DNA of 64,000 bases from Adiantum capillus-veneris. Its lineage: Eukaryota > Streptophyta > Polypodiopsida > Polypodiales > Pteridaceae. The DNA lies in the NCBI GenBank assembly GCA_014529385.2, contig CM043962.1, positions 50,358,598-50,422,597 on the forward strand, read 5' to 3'. Below the pieces are notes generated by a model. The model did not search any database. It was not told the origin of the DNA and was given only the letters and a program-made list of their open reading frames with translations. Shown here in pieces: positions 1-12,134 of this stretch; positions within the stretch are counted from its first letter, which is position 1, and each line of letters opens with the position of its first letter. The position numbers and the translations under genes are program-made.

Positions 1-938
1 CTATCCTCGTCGTCGAGATAAACAAAGTCATCATCCATGAGACCATATGTGCCATCCGTGTAGTCATGTAAATCTTCTTCTTCATCATAGGTACCCATGT
101 TTACTAAGAAGGTCACTAGACGCCTATAGTCATCTTGGTCAAAAGGGTAGACTTATGCAATGGGAGAAACGCTCTCTACTAAGTATGGGTCAGTCGTGGT
201 CAAGAGACGTATCAACCATTCTAACTCCTCGAAATTCCTCTCACATGCTAGCATACCTACCAAATTCCATTCTCATGCAAGCACTGGAAAGACCATGTGA
301 AACATTGTGAAAAGTAACAAGGGTACCTTTCATCCAAGGTAGGAGGGGATGACTCTAGCGTACTAGCCATATCTGTACATGCAAATAGATGATGGTTAGA
401 GTGCAAATATTACAAGGGTCATGTTCTTGTGCATAATGTGTTTTTATGATTTTGTGTTATGGCTCTTGCTCTTTTACTTTTTTATCTTGTTTTTGTGATT
501 ATAAGGTGTTATATATACATTCCCTAAGATTGGAGATTAAGAGGTCAGGGAGGAAGGTTGAGAGGGAAGCAAGTGAATGATGGATGTCAGCAAACACTCC
601 CCCCTTCCTTGGGTAGATCATACCTTTTGGAATGATGTCGTCACCTTTTGAAACCAATTGTTCCAAGTGGTTATGGGTGAAGGCTTTAACCAATAGTTTT
701 CGACCGCCCTATGCGTTTCATCTAGTTGCAAGGGTGGTAAGGTACTCTCCTATGATTTTATTTGCAACATTGTTGTAACTGGTGAACTTACAATGGGAGG
801 TGCAAACTCTTTCTTGCTTGTATGGATATGTACAATGGTAGGTGGAGGTTGTGTCAAAGCTTCTATTTCCGTATAGGAACTAATTGAAGAGCAAGAAACT
901 TCATTTGATTTTGATGTCCCTGAGTTAGGTGGAGAAAA
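1..938. other. Unassigned sequence, no gene seen
   Basis: No open reading frame here resembles a protein I know. The sequence lies downstream, in minus-strand sense, of the degraded Gypsy element and the WVPK-repeat ORF, so it may be the 3' part of the same composite repeat. I found no LTR end, target duplication or RNA gene in it. Confidence 0.4.
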
Positions 939-1472
939 TCATTCTTTCTTTGGTACCCAAACTAGCTCTAGAGCAGGTGTGTAGCATTCTGCGGTTTTTT
1001 CCTTTCCACGATCTTGAATTTGTTTTGGAGCGACAGAATTGAGCTCACATGGGCCCGGTGATAAGTAAGAGTACAATTTACGTTTTGGCACCCAGATTTG
1101 ATCATTTCCTTTATAGTAGCCTTGGGCTTCCAATAGTTTTTTAGGAATCCAACGCAACATTTCTTTACATTTCTTGGGGCGAATGGGACGTCTCTTACCA
1201 AGTTCCTGTCTTTTAGCACTGGCTATGGTTGCTAAAGAAGCTTTAGGGACCCACTTGTATGTTTTCTTTGTTATATTGGGATGGTTCTTGTGTGTCTCAA
1301 GCTTTATTTCAGCTACATTAGTTGAAGCTCTAGAGACTTGGGCTATGGGGACATATGGTTCAACCTCTTGGACATGCAATGTTTTGGGTTTTATTTCCTT
1401 AAGAGGAAATATCTCAGGAAGTATGGCTTGAGTGGTACTAAGGGCTAAGAGTTGGTTTCTGTGTTGTGACAC
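939..1472 (-). pseudogene. ORF with four W-[VI]-P-K repeats, probably transposon-derived
   Basis: The frame encodes about 177 residues and ends in TGA at 939-941. It has no convincing ATG: the apparent start is a GTG at 1470-1472, inside the frame overlap with the Gypsy RNase H fragment. Four copies of a W-[VI]-P-K motif occur with Trp at about residues 74, 108, 127 and 172, in a basic, low-complexity context. From general knowledge, similar WVPK peptides occur in linker regions of plant retroelement polyproteins; I cannot place this one in a family. The change from recognisable aRNH sequence to this region near 1470 looks like a rearrangement joint. It could be a real tandem-motif domain or a chance open frame in old repeat sequence. 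Confidence 0.4.
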
Positions 1473-2648
1473 CCCCTGTCCCCCAATAAATAGTGTATTT
1501 GGTGGCTATCATAATGCCAAACTCTATGCACTGCTTTAAACCCAAATACAGAGTGAGATTCTCTGCCTCATTATTGGTGTGGGCATCCTCTAAATCGTAT
1601 GCCTTCAAAAATATAGTTTTGCCATGTGGGTTGTGTATCACCACACCTCCTCCTGCTTTCTGCACTACCCTTTGATACGCTCTGTTGAACCACATTGTAA
1701 AAGCATCTTCCAAGTCGGGTTCCTCCTTAGCTTCATCTTGCACCACTCTTGGATAGGCCGGAAAATCGATAGCCTTGCTAACAAGAATGTCTGCCAGGTG
1801 AGACCGACTCGTGTGATCCACCTTGAACTCGAACTCGAACTCCTGTAGCTCTAACACCCACTTCATAATCCTCCTTCTTGGCTTCAAATGTAGCACTACC
1901 TCTGGCAATAGATTATTATCTATCAACACAAAAAACTTACGCACAATCAAATGGACTTTGAACTTCCTGCAAGCGAAGCCTAGAGCCATCACCCACTGCT
2001 CCGCCTCAGTGTAGGTAGCCTCTCGTGGGCTAATCACCCTACTCTCGAAGTATATCGGCTTGTAGCTTCTCCCTACCTTTTGCAATAGAACTGCTCCAAT
2101 AGCAACTGTGCCCACTGTCATAGACACATAAAAGCGTCCTCTCTATTGGGAGGACACGCCTCTAGCAACTGGCACAAAATCTCTTTAACCCTATCAAAGG
2201 CCTCCTGAGCTTCCCCATCCCATTCATAGTCATGCACTTGCTGAGCCCTCTTTTGAAGAGGATGCACATATTGCGACAACATCCAAAAGAAACGCGGAAA
2301 ATACTTCAACTTATGAACAAATGAAGCCAAACCTTGAGCATCCGATGGTGGCTCCATCAACACCAATGCCTTCACCTTCTCGGGATCAGCCTCTATACCG
2401 TTTTGTGACACCACATGACCCAACAACTGTGCTCGAGGCTATGCTAGCTTGCACTTCTTGGGATCCAGCTGGCCTCCTTCTTCATCAAGCCTTTGAAAAC
2501 ATAATTGGAGCTTCGATAGGTGCTCCAACCTTGAACTGTAGCAGCCGATATCATCCATGAAGACCCTAATAAAATGGCCCAAGTATGGACCAAATACCCT
2601 GTTCATCCAACCTTGGAACGTGGCATATGCATTTACTAATCCAAATGG
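1471..2648 (-). pseudogene. Ty3/Gypsy pol fragment (RT C-half, RNase H, second RNase H), interrupted copy
   Basis: Read on the minus strand from 2648 downwards, this continues the RT that starts at 13125-13685. It begins inside the conserved MPFGL motif and has the catalytic F-M-D-D box at 2550-2561. The RT palm end (LGHVVSQNGIE) follows, then the native RNase H with YTEAEQW and the WVLELQ..F connection. A second RNase-H-like domain (GGGVVIHNP, NNEAEN) follows and stops near 1471. Two RNase H domains mark the Tat/Athila side of plant Ty3/Gypsy elements. A TAG interrupts the frame near 2430 and the frame shifts near 2120. The second RNase H is truncated and no integrase follows. It is the host of the nested insertion at 2649-13124. 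Confidence 0.85.
2645..2648. repeat. Left target-site duplication (ATGG) of the nested element
   Basis: ATGG directly precedes the LTR start TGATAGCC and is repeated at 13125-13128 after the 3' LTR. If the LTR's terminal A is counted the duplication is 5 bp, AATGG, which is usual for Ty3/Gypsy. Removing the insert restores a continuous MPFGL RT motif in the host copy. Confidence 0.8.
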
Positions 2649-4228
2649 TGATAGCCGTTTTTCGGCTTTCCAAAATTGCCATAGTAAGCTACCTCACCCT
2701 ATCAAATCACTCAGACATTTTGGTTATCCCTACCATTTCACTGTACATAGGCGTGTGTGAGTTAGGGGACTTTTTCCATATCTTCTTAAAAACCCTTAAT
2801 TAGCTAGTCACTAGGCTAGATGAGCCAAAAAAATTTAAAAATATATAAAAAATATAAGTATATTATGGCCCATTTGTGTGTAAATATTTCATTGTATATA
2901 GGGCCTAAATAAAAGGATTTTTCATAATTATTTTTGGTATTTATTTAAATATCTATACTTAGGTGTGTGTTATTTATGCTATGTACATTAACTCACCATT
3001 ACCATATTTTTTCTTACCATTTTGCATACTCTTTATTCCATATAAAAATACTGTCATGCAAGCTTCTCTTATTTTTTGTGTAACTCCATCCCAACAAAAA
3101 TCCAAAAAAACTAGTTTTATTTATGTGTATATTTTTTCACTATTGTGATTTTTCCTTCTTACATCTATTCTCTTTTACACTCATAAATTAGAACACCAAA
3201 AATATTCATCTTTTTATGGTAGACTTATAATGAGAGAGATTTATTTTGACCCCTTTATATTTTTTCCACCTATATTATTTATATTTGACATGTACATATT
3301 TTTTTAGACCCCTCAATATTTGATTTTCTTAGTTCTACTATTCACTTATATCATGATCTCAACAATATCTTCAATTATAGACCTACCAAATAAGATCAAG
3401 GGTATGTGGAATGAATGCATGCACCATGGGGAGCTCACTCTTGGAGGTATTCAAAAGAATCATCCAAAGAAGGACCTCACAAGGACCTTGTGCAGTGGAA
3501 AAAACAGTCGGTTTTGCTGAATTTTAAAAGATCACATGCTCCCCGAATTTGAAAAGGTGATACAAACAAAAGTTGTAGCTCGTGAGCTGAACTTTCACCT
3601 CAATATTTTATTTTATTTTTTTGAGCTATGAGCTGTAAGCTAGGATTTTATTTGTGGACCCCGGTTTGCCCATGCTATGCAGCAACACTACCTCTTCCAC
3701 TTTATCATTTTCCTCTTTCACACACACCTCTCCACTCATCATCCCCACCTCTCTCACCACTCCTCTCTGCACCCTACTCACCTTCTTCTAAACCTTGAAG
3801 AATAAGAGAAACCATGGTGAACTCATGTTTCCTACACACACTTCCATTCCAAAATTGACCACCTAGTCTCATTTTTCCTCATCCATATTACCCATATCTA
3901 TCAAAAAACCATAAAATTCAGCCTCTTCTCTTGAAAGACAGCATTATGGTGATTGATTACTCATATTCAATTATCTTGGCTCCCAAAGGAAGGTCAAGAG
4001 TGAAAAAAACGTACCGTCAAAGCTAGTGGACCGTCAACAAGCGTCAAAATTGACCCAAATCAAGACACTTGGAGCATCAACATTGTAAGAAATCTATGTT
4101 TTCTTACCTATTAAGAGTTTTTTCTTCCTTATTTGTATCCTACTTGGATACTCCCATTGTAAATATCCAATTCCATTTGTAAATCATTTGCTTGATCATT
4201 GCCGATAAATTTCAAAGCAGCCTGAGCA

Positions 4229-4312
<84 letters not shown>

Positions 4313-4484
4313 GCGTCCTAGTTCGGATCCAAAACTAGGTGGTGCCCCAAATTTGTGTAGGGTTAGGTTGTGGGTTTGTGGGTGTGTTTGTTGTTTTTTC
4401 CAACCCCAACCCAATTGAGCAGCACGAGAGCCTACAAGGGTGCTTAGAGGCCACTCTTCTTGTTGCCCACCCCGGACCGCCTCA
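2649..4484 (+). repeat. 5' LTR, 1,836 bp, lacking the promoter segment
   Basis: It starts TGATAGCCG and ends CCGCCTCA. It aligns with the 3' LTR throughout except for one gap: the roughly 820 bp present at about 11941-12767 in the 3' LTR, which includes a TATA box, is missing here between TTTGTAAATC and TTGATCATTGCC (about 4184-4192). A (CT)n tract lies near its 3' end. Without the TATA-bearing segment it is probably a poor promoter. Confidence 0.9.
4232..4310 (+). repeat. (CT)n microsatellite inside the 5' LTR
   Basis: About 79 bp of nearly perfect CT dinucleotides in the downstream part of the LTR. The matching site in the 3' LTR holds a longer tract at 12803-12951, so the tract belongs to the element and has changed length. 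Confidence 0.95.
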
Positions 4485-4487
4485 AAT

Positions 4488-4505
4488 TGGTGCCCCCACG
4501 GAGGA
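4488..4505 (+). other. Primer binding site (PBS)
   Basis: TGGTGCCCCCACGGAGGA begins three bases after the LTR end, where a tRNA-complementary PBS is expected, and opens with TGG, the complement of a tRNA 3' CCA. The same 18 bases recur at 56342-56359 and 59259-59276 (minus) in another element, and a related version occurs at 39820-39836. I could not assign the tRNA with confidence. Confidence 0.85.
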
Positions 4506-4559
4506 ACGGCTTGTGTATTTTTGTGAAGGCTCAACCTTTAGCATAATCAAGTAGCTTGC

Positions 4560-4772
4560 ATGAATCACGAGAATTTGTATCATCCCTTCATTCCCATTGC
4601 AAGGAAAAAGGTACACATATTTGTTAGTACTAAGTTGCAATTTCAACGTGCAATTCGTAGAATTTTAGGTCCTCTTAGGTTGGCAGAGATAAACGCATCA
4701 GTAAATCCTTATATTTTGCCTCTCATTAGGTACGACCTTAGTTTGGACGTCTATATTTTTGTTTTGTTTTAA
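4560..4772 (+). CDS. Small leader ORF 1 (70 aa), paralogous to ORF 2
   Basis: An ATG-started 70-codon frame between PBS and gag. Its protein resembles that of the next frame at 4794-5012: by eye about 25 of 53 aligned residues match, including I-L-P-L-I, a Y, S-x-D-V and I-F near the C-terminus. Both end in a hydrophobic stretch (DVYIFVLF here). I know no family with this sequence. The two copies have diverged more in DNA than in this C-terminal pattern, which suggests the peptide may have been under selection. It may be an accessory leader peptide of the element, or half of an ancestral tandem duplication in non-coding leader. The function is unknown. Confidence 0.55.
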   Translation: MNHENLYHPFIPIARKKVHIFVSTKLQFQRAIRRILGPLRLAEINASVNPYILPLIRYDLSLDVYIFVLF

Positions 4773-4793
4773 GAATTAGGTCAAATATAGACC

Positions 4794-5012
4794 ATGGATA
4801 ATGGCCCAAGAATAGAGGTTTTCCCCTTTCATTTCACTCCACACATTAGAATAAACATTGCAATTAGTAGAAAAATCCATTTTCAACAACGTATGGTGTT
4901 CATGTTTGGTGCCCAAAGAGTAGGAGAAATTCTCGCATCACCAAATCCTGTCATCCTACCTCTTATTGATTATCATAGGTCATTTGATGTGAATATTTTT
5001 ATTTTGTTGTAG
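4794..5012 (+). CDS. Small leader ORF 2 (72 aa), paralogous to ORF 1
   Basis: This is the second ATG-started small frame in the leader, 21 bases after ORF 1 and 85 bases before gag. It shares with ORF 1 the length, the conserved core ASPNPVILPLI (ASVNPYILPLI in ORF 1) and the hydrophobic end DVNIFILL. No cysteine cluster, catalytic motif or signal peptide is evident. Its place ahead of gag means it would sit at the 5' end of the genomic transcript, where it could act as an upstream ORF controlling gag translation. That is inference from position only. Confidence 0.55.
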   Translation: MDNGPRIEVFPFHFTPHIRINIAISRKIHFQQRMVFMFGAQRVGEILASPNPVILPLIDYHRSFDVNIFILL

Positions 5013-5097
5013 AATAGATTGCAATTTAGAAAACATTATTGTGTAAATTTTTTAAGAAAGAAAAACAAAAACGTGTTGTTACTTTGAAACCAATTCA

Positions 5098-6498
5098 ATG
5101 GAGGCCCAACGCCAAATTTCCGGATACCCTCTTTTCTTTGGACAGCCTGGAGAGGATACAGAATTATTTTTAGCAAATTTCAAGATGTCTTGTCGTATCA
5201 AGAGGATAGTAACTGATCAAGAACGTGTAGAGATGTTTGAGGTGGTCCTTAGGAAAGATGCTAGCACTTGGTTTGACTCTTTGCCTGAGGAAGTTAAAGG
5301 GAATTACACGGAAGTTGTGAATCATTTCAAGAGATACTTCTTTGATCCCCAAAACACTCAAAAGCTATGGCAACACATTGTTTCTCATAAGCAAAAAGAC
5401 TTAGATGACTACTACTTGTACAAGCAAGAGTTTCTACGTCTTTGGTCTGTATGGGTGAGAAATGTTGCTAACCCTGGTGATGGTGCAGAGTTCCTAAAGA
5501 AGGAGAGGTTCATAGCTGGACTCTTTCCTGACCTTAAGATAAAAGTTGAGGCCGGTGCACCTGCTACCTTTGATGCAGCTGAAACTAGGACTGCTGAGAA
5601 ATATAGGAAACTCAAGTGCTTAAGGGGGGAGGTTCCAATAGAAGGTCTTAGACCCAAAGGTAAGTCATAAGCATCAACATCTAAGGAGCTTCCTGAGGTA
5701 ATGGTGGAAGTGATTGAGAAGTTAAATGAATCTTTAAGCAGCTTGTCAATTCACCTTGCACAAGCTGTAGGTCCAAAGGGACAAGCAAAGAAATCTGAAG
5801 AGCGAGATTCATGACCTAGGAGAGTCTTGCAATGTTGGAATTGCGGTGAGTCTGGACATGGGATGTATAATTGTCCTTGGCCCCGTGGGGAGCCAAGGAG
5901 ACCTAACCTGAATTACCCAGTGATGAATGCAGGAGAAGGAACTAGTTAGCAACCACGGCTTCTACAAAGGCCAAATGGAGCAAGACCACCTCCACAAGGA
6001 GTGGAAGGAGTTCCACCTTTGCCAGACCCAAATGTGCATGTAGTAGATGTGACAAACTCAAATGAGGTTGACATGGAAGCAAATGGCATTAAGCGTGGCT
6101 GAGGAAAAGGTAAAGAGAAAGAAGGAGTCACATCACAAAGTGATCATGGACGAGAAAAGAAGGCAAAGGAGACCAAGGAAGCTAAGAGGACTCGACGTCG
6201 TATCAATCTCCAAGACTTCCCTCTTGGACATGGTATGGCTCCATACAACCTATTGGAAGACATGAGAGGTAAGGGTCCTGATATCTCATGGCCTCAATTT
6301 CTTGCATTATGCCCACAAGTTAGGAGGGATTTAACGAAGGCAGTTAACACTAGGAGAAAGATAAAAGAGAGTGTGCCTGTTGTAAAAATTGCACATACTG
6401 AAATGAATGAGGATATTACACCTGTGCTAGATTGTTACATCAAAGGAAGATTGGTTAGGAAAGGTCTAGTGGATGGGGGCGCACAAATTGCATCATGA
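5098..6498 (+). pseudogene. gag: gag and N-terminal protease, four in-frame stops
   Basis: The frame opens at ATG 5098, 85 bases after leader ORF 2. The first 190 codons are a Ty3-type Gag capsid region (LANFKMSCRI, W-F-D-S-L, F-x-x-G-L-x-P-D-L-K). The same frame then continues through stops at 5668 (TAA), 5812 (TGA), 5947 (TAG) and 6100 (TGA). A CCHC zinc knuckle of the form C-W-N-C-x4-H-x4-C lies at 5833-5874 and would bind element RNA. The frame reaches a protease-like D-G-G-A at about 6472-6483 and ends at TGA 6496-6498, where the rest of protease continues in another frame from 6495. All four internal stops could come from C-to-T changes in CAA, CAG or CGA. Gag would form the cytoplasmic virus-like particle. 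Confidence 0.85.
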
Positions 6499-9400
6499 CA
6501 GAGGGACTCATGCAAAAACTAGGCATGCACATCCATGAGACACCTGAAATTAAAGTCAAGATGGCAAACAATAGCAAAGCTAGGTGTGTAGGCATTTGTA
6601 AAAGTGTTTTTGTAGAGGCCTTTGGCATTAAGAAGGCAGTGGATTTTTATGTTATGTCTACCAAAGGAAATGGTTACCCATTTATCCTAGGGAGACCATG
6701 GCTAATGAAAATGCTAGCTTTGCAGGATTGGGAGAGTGGAAAGCTAATTTGCAGGAATGACAATCATAAGAAGGTTGTATTTGACATGAAGGAGCAACGC
6801 CAAGAGGAGCTCCATGAAGAATCATATCAAAGTGAGACGGAGGAAGGCTGGACCGATAGCACTTCAGAAGGAGAAAGTAGCGGCAGCATTACTGAAGAGG
6901 AGTCTTCCATCGAAGTCATGGGGGTAAGGTTTAATCCAAAAAACCAAGAGACCTCTTGCCAAGGTTTGGAAGAGGTAGGTTCCCAAGAGAACCAAAATAT
7001 GCAAGATGAAGGAATGTTAGAAGGTATGTTATCTACAACACTTACAAAGGACGAAAGAGAGGAGTTCAAATGTGTGATAGGGAAATTTCCGAGGCTTTTT
7101 GCTAAAGACTACACTGATGTGCGTGGAGTAGATGTTGTTCAACACAAAATTGAGTTGAAGCTAGAGGCCACACCTAAGGCTCAAAAGCTACGAAGGCTAG
7201 GAGTCATCAAGGAGCAGGCTTTACTCAAGGAGGTAAGAAAGCTTCTAGTAGCTGGTTTCATTTATCCAGTGGAGAATTCAGAGTGGGTCTCTCCCGTTGT
7301 TGTCACTCCTAAGAAAAATGGCAAGTGGAGGGTGTGTGTGGATTACCGTCCACTTAATGAGGCAACAAAAAGAGATCACTTTCCCCTCCCATTTCAGGAT
7401 GAGATACTAAATGAGGTAGCTGGTCATGAGAAGTACACTGTGTGTGATGGCTACTCGGGTTACTTTCAAATAGGTATCGCATTGGAAGATCAATTGAAAA
7501 CAACCTTCATCACTCCTTGGGGTTGTTATGCTTTTAGAGTCATGCCATTTGGCCTGACAAATGCTCCTGCAACTTTCCAACGCTTCATGAACATGGTGTT
7601 TCAAACATTCTTTGGAAAGTCCATTAGGGTTTTTATTGATGATTTTTGCATTTATAGCTCAAAATCATTGCATCTACAAAGGGTAGAATAAGGTTTAAAG
7701 AAGCTCTATGACATGAGAGGTCAACTCAACCCCGACAAGTGCCACATAGGTGAGGATGAAGTGATCTTGCTTGGTCACAAGGTTTCCTATAAAGGCATTA
7801 AGGTGGATCCTTCAAAGGCAAAGTCTCTTATTGAGCTCCCATCACCCAAGAATCTCAAAGAGGTCATCTCATTCATTCAAAAGGTGAAGTATATGTCACG
7901 CTTTATTCACTTAGCTTCGGAGTTGCTTCATCCTTTGCAAAAGTTGACACAACAAGTAGAATTTGCATGGTCTGACGAGCTTGAAGAGTACTTTTGTAAC
8001 ATTAAATTCATCCTGTCAGAACTACCAACACTAATGCCTCCTTGTTGGGAGTACACATTCTTTGTTAGCTCTAGTGTTGGGAAAGAAACAATTGGAGTAG
8101 TTTTGCTACAACAAGATCCCCATAGTACCTGGATGCGACCCATCTACTTTGCTAGTAGGGTCATGAATGCTTTGGAGAGAGGCTACACGGAGGCAGAACT
8201 CATGATGCTTTCTCTCATGTTTGCGGTGAGAAATTTTAGATCCTACATGCTACCAAAACCTTTTGTAGTTCTCACTACAAAAAATTTGCTTCCTTGGGTG
8301 TCATCTCAAATGAATCTTAGCACTAGGATCTCAAAGTGGATTATGGAATTGCAAGAGTTCCAATACTCTTTCAAGGTAGAAGATAGTGTGCATGCACAAT
8401 TGGCAGGGATCCTTACGTATAGGGTACATGAGAAGGAGATTAAGGTGCCTGAAATAAAGACCCTACCATTGCCACCACTAAAAAATATTCCTAATACTTT
8501 TACCTTGTTCTTTGATGGAGCTTTTCGACGAGTCACAGGAAAAGCAGGGGGAGGGCTAGTGTTGCTCAACCCAAGTGGGGAGGTGGTCATGAAAGAGAAG
8601 GTCAATCTACCAGGTTCAACTAGCAACAATGAAGCAGAATACGACACACTACTTCATGGTTTAAAGATATGCATTGGCCAAGGTATACAACGTCTCATGG
8701 TAAAAGGGGATGCACTTCTCATTGTGAAGCAAATTTTAGGCATTTGGGCATGCAAGAATGAAAGCCTAAGGACAAAAGTTCATGCCATTCGTAGATTGTT
8801 TAATCAATTTGAAGAAGTGCAACTATATCATATTCCTAGGAAACAAAATGAAGATGCCGATTTACTTGCACAACAAGCAGTTACATGTGTTGAGAAAGAA
8901 GTTCAGGTCATCATGGTGGCAGCAACTATTAAGCAACCGAGATACCAGGGATTGGAGTCATTGACTCCCATTATTAGCTACATTTTGGAGGGTGAGTTTC
9001 CACAAGACTTCACGAAGGCTCAGAAGAGGAGACTCATGAAGAAGGCAAGCACGTATCTCTTCCTAGAAGGTTCCCTCTACCAAAGAGGGAAGGATCAAGT
9101 GTGCAGAAGAGTACCAACTATTGAGGAAATCCTAGCCATTCTAAAAGGTTTGCATGAGGAAGCGTGTGGTGGTCATTTTGCACAAGAACTCACTACAAAA
9201 AAGATTTTGCTTGCCGGATATGTTTGGCCAAGCTTCCACATTGATGTTCAACATTGGTGTAAAAGCTGTCACAATTGTCAGATTAATGGAAACAAGCGTC
9301 TGCTACATGGTCCACGTCAGTTAGTCCTTGCAAATGGTCCATTTGGAAAATGGGGCATTGATGCTATGGGTCCATTGCCTAGGACTAAAAATTGGAAATC

Positions 9401-10376
9401 GTATATCTTGGTGGCCATAGACTACATGACGAGATGGGTAGAAGCACAAAGTGTGGCAAAGGTAAATGAGAGGACAGTGAGAAAATTTGTCTACACTCAC
9501 ATTTGTTGTAGATTTGGAACACCTTTGGAGATTGTTTCTGATAATGGTCTAGGGTTTAGAAAGGGCTTGCTTACAAAAGTCTGTGAAGACCTTCACATTC
9601 TACATCGTCATAGTACACCCTACTATCCCCAATCCAATGGTCTGGTAGAAAAAGATAATGGTGTCATTGCAAGCATCATTAGAAAGATGGTGAGAAACAA
9701 AACAAAGTTGTGGGATGACTTCTTGGATGGTGCCTTGTGGGCGTATCGAACCACATATAGGGAAGCCACGGAGTTTACACCATTTCACTTGGTCTATGGT
9801 CAAGAGGCTTTACAACCAATTGAGCTCAACATTCCAACAATGCGGCTTCATGGCAAAGCAACACAAGATGATCAAGAAGCATGGATGGATCGACTTCTTA
9901 CCTTAGCTGAGCTTGAGTGGAAAAGAGAAGCAGCATACGAGTGCTACAAGAGGAAAGCCACACAGACGAAGGAAAATCTTGACAAGAAACTGAAGGACAA
10001 AGGCATCAATGAAGGAGATCTAGTGCTAAGGTATGACAATCGACTCGATAATCGTTTTGATGTCAAATTTGAAACTAGATGGCAGGGGCCATACATAGTT
10101 AAGAAAGCTTTCAATTCAAGTTACTATCAACTTATGGACTTGAATGGGAAAGAGAACTCTAGGAAGGTAAACAGGTATCGCTTGAAGCCTTATTTGAGTC
10201 GACTTCTACCAAAGGATCTACCAAAGATCTGTCAAAGCGCAGCTGTCTCATGTAAGTATTGTTACATGAAGCATGAGTGTAACTCAAACCAAAATGCCGA
10301 GGGGCCAAACAATGAAGATCTTGTCAAAGACTCTGAAGTACTCTCTTTGGAAAAAATGCTTTATGATGGTAGATGA
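6495..10376 (+). pseudogene. pol: pol: protease C-part, RT, RNase H, aRNH, integrase; one in-frame stop
   Basis: One frame runs to TGA 10374-10376, broken only by TAA 7689-7691. Before the stop are the protease end (FILGRPWL) and RT with [37 protein letters not shown] and catalytic F-I-D-D at about 7635. After it come RT thumb (LGHKVS), RNase H and the connection. A second RNase H (FFDGAF, NNEAEY, KGDALL, NEDADL) spans about residues 265-385, counting from the ATG at 7713. Integrase has H-H and C-K-S-C-H-N-C near 480-520 and catalytic D549, D609 and E645 (D-x35-E). A G-P-Y motif sits near residue 790. There is no chromodomain. The domain set fits the Tat/Athila clade. RT copies genomic RNA and integrase inserts the product. 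The TAA would truncate Pol just after the RT active site. Confidence 0.92.
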
Positions 10377-10390
10377 ATATACCATCATCC

Positions 10391-10404
10391 TGGGGGAGGG
10401 CTAA
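10391..10404 (+). other. Polypurine tract (PPT)
   Basis: TGGGGGAGGGCTAA lies directly upstream of the 3' LTR start, where plus-strand DNA synthesis is primed. The non-autonomous array has a comparable run ending in GGGGGGCTAA next to its LTRs at 53826-53840 and 61900-61913, read on the minus strand. Confidence 0.85.
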
Positions 10405-12134
10405 TGATAGCCGTTTTTTGGCTTTCCAAAATTGCCATAGTAAGCTACCTCACCCTATCAAATCACTCAAACATTTTGGTTATCCCTACCATTTCACTGT
10501 ACATAGGCGTGTGTGAGTTAGGGGACTTTTTCCATATCTTCTTAAAAACCCTTAATTAGCTAGTCGCTAGGCTAGTTGAGCCAAAAAATTTAAAAAATAT
10601 ATCAAAAGTATAAGTATATTATGGCCCATTTGTGTGTAAATATTTCATTGTATATAGGGCCTAAATAAAAGGACTTTCATAATTATTTTTGGTATTTATT
10701 TAAATATTTATACTTAGGTGTGTGTTATTTATGCTATGTACATTGACTCACCATTACCATATTTTCTCTTACCATTTGGCATACTCTTTATTCCATATAA
10801 AAATAATTTCATGCAAGCTTCTCTTATTTTTGGTGTGACTCCTTCCCAACAAAAATCCAAAAAAACTAGTTTTATTTATGTGTATATTTTTTCACTATTT
10901 TGATTTTTCCTTCCTACATCTATTCTCTTTTACTCTCATAAATTAGAACACCAAAAATATTCATCTTTTTATGATAGACTTATAATGAGAGAGATTTATT
11001 TTGACCCCTTTATATTTTTTCCACCTATATTATTTATATTTGACATGTACATATTTTTTTAGACCCCTCAATATTTGATTTTCTTAGTTCTACTATTCAC
11101 TTATATCATGATCTCAACAATATCTTCAATTATAGACCTACCAAATAAGATCAAGGGTATGTGGAATGCATGCATGCACCATGGGGAGCTCACTCTTGGA
11201 GGTATTCAAAAGAATCATCCAAAGAAGGACCTCACAAGGACCTTGTGCAGTGGAAAAAACAGTCGGTTTGCTGAATTTTAAAAGATCACATGCTCCCCGA
11301 ATTTGAAAAGGTGATACAAACAAAAGTTGTAGCTCGTGAGCTGAACTTTCACCTCAAAGTTTTTCATATTTTTTTGAGCTACGAGCTGTGAGCTAAGATT
11401 TTATTTGTGGACCCCAGTTTGCCCATGCTATGCAGCCACACTCCCTCTTCCACTTTATCATTTTCCACTTTCACACACACCTCTCCACTCATCATCCCCA
11501 CCTGTCTCACCACTCCTCTCGGCACCCTACTCACTTTCTTCTATACCTTGAAGAATAAGAGAAACCATGGTGAACTCTTGTTTCCTACACACACACTTCC
11601 ATTCCAAAATTGACCACCTAGTCTCATTTTTCCTCATCCATATTACCCATATGTATCAAAAAACCATAAAATTCAGCCTCTTCTCCTGAAAGACAGCATC
11701 ATGGTGATTGATTACTCATATTCAATTACCTTGGCTCCCATAGGAAGGTCAAGAGTGAAAAAAACGTACCGTCAAAGCTAGTGGACCGTCAACAAGCGTC
11801 AAAATTGACCCTACTCAAGACACTTAGAGTATCAACATTGTAAGAAATCCATGTTTTCTTACCTATTAAGAGTTTTTTCTTCCTTATTTGTATCCTACTT
11901 GGATACTCCCATTGTAAATATCCAATTCCATTTGTAAATCAATAAAATAACTAACTCTCCTAATTTACTAACACTAACCTACTATGAAAAGTCCTATCAC
12001 CTCCACTTCTCTCCTCTCTCTCTTCTTCATCTATCCACACCAACTTCTTGATAATTCCAAGCAAAAGAAATTAGATAAGTGCTGAAAATCTAGCACAACC
12101 ATGGTTAGAGGAGTAACCCTAGCCTTCAAAATTG

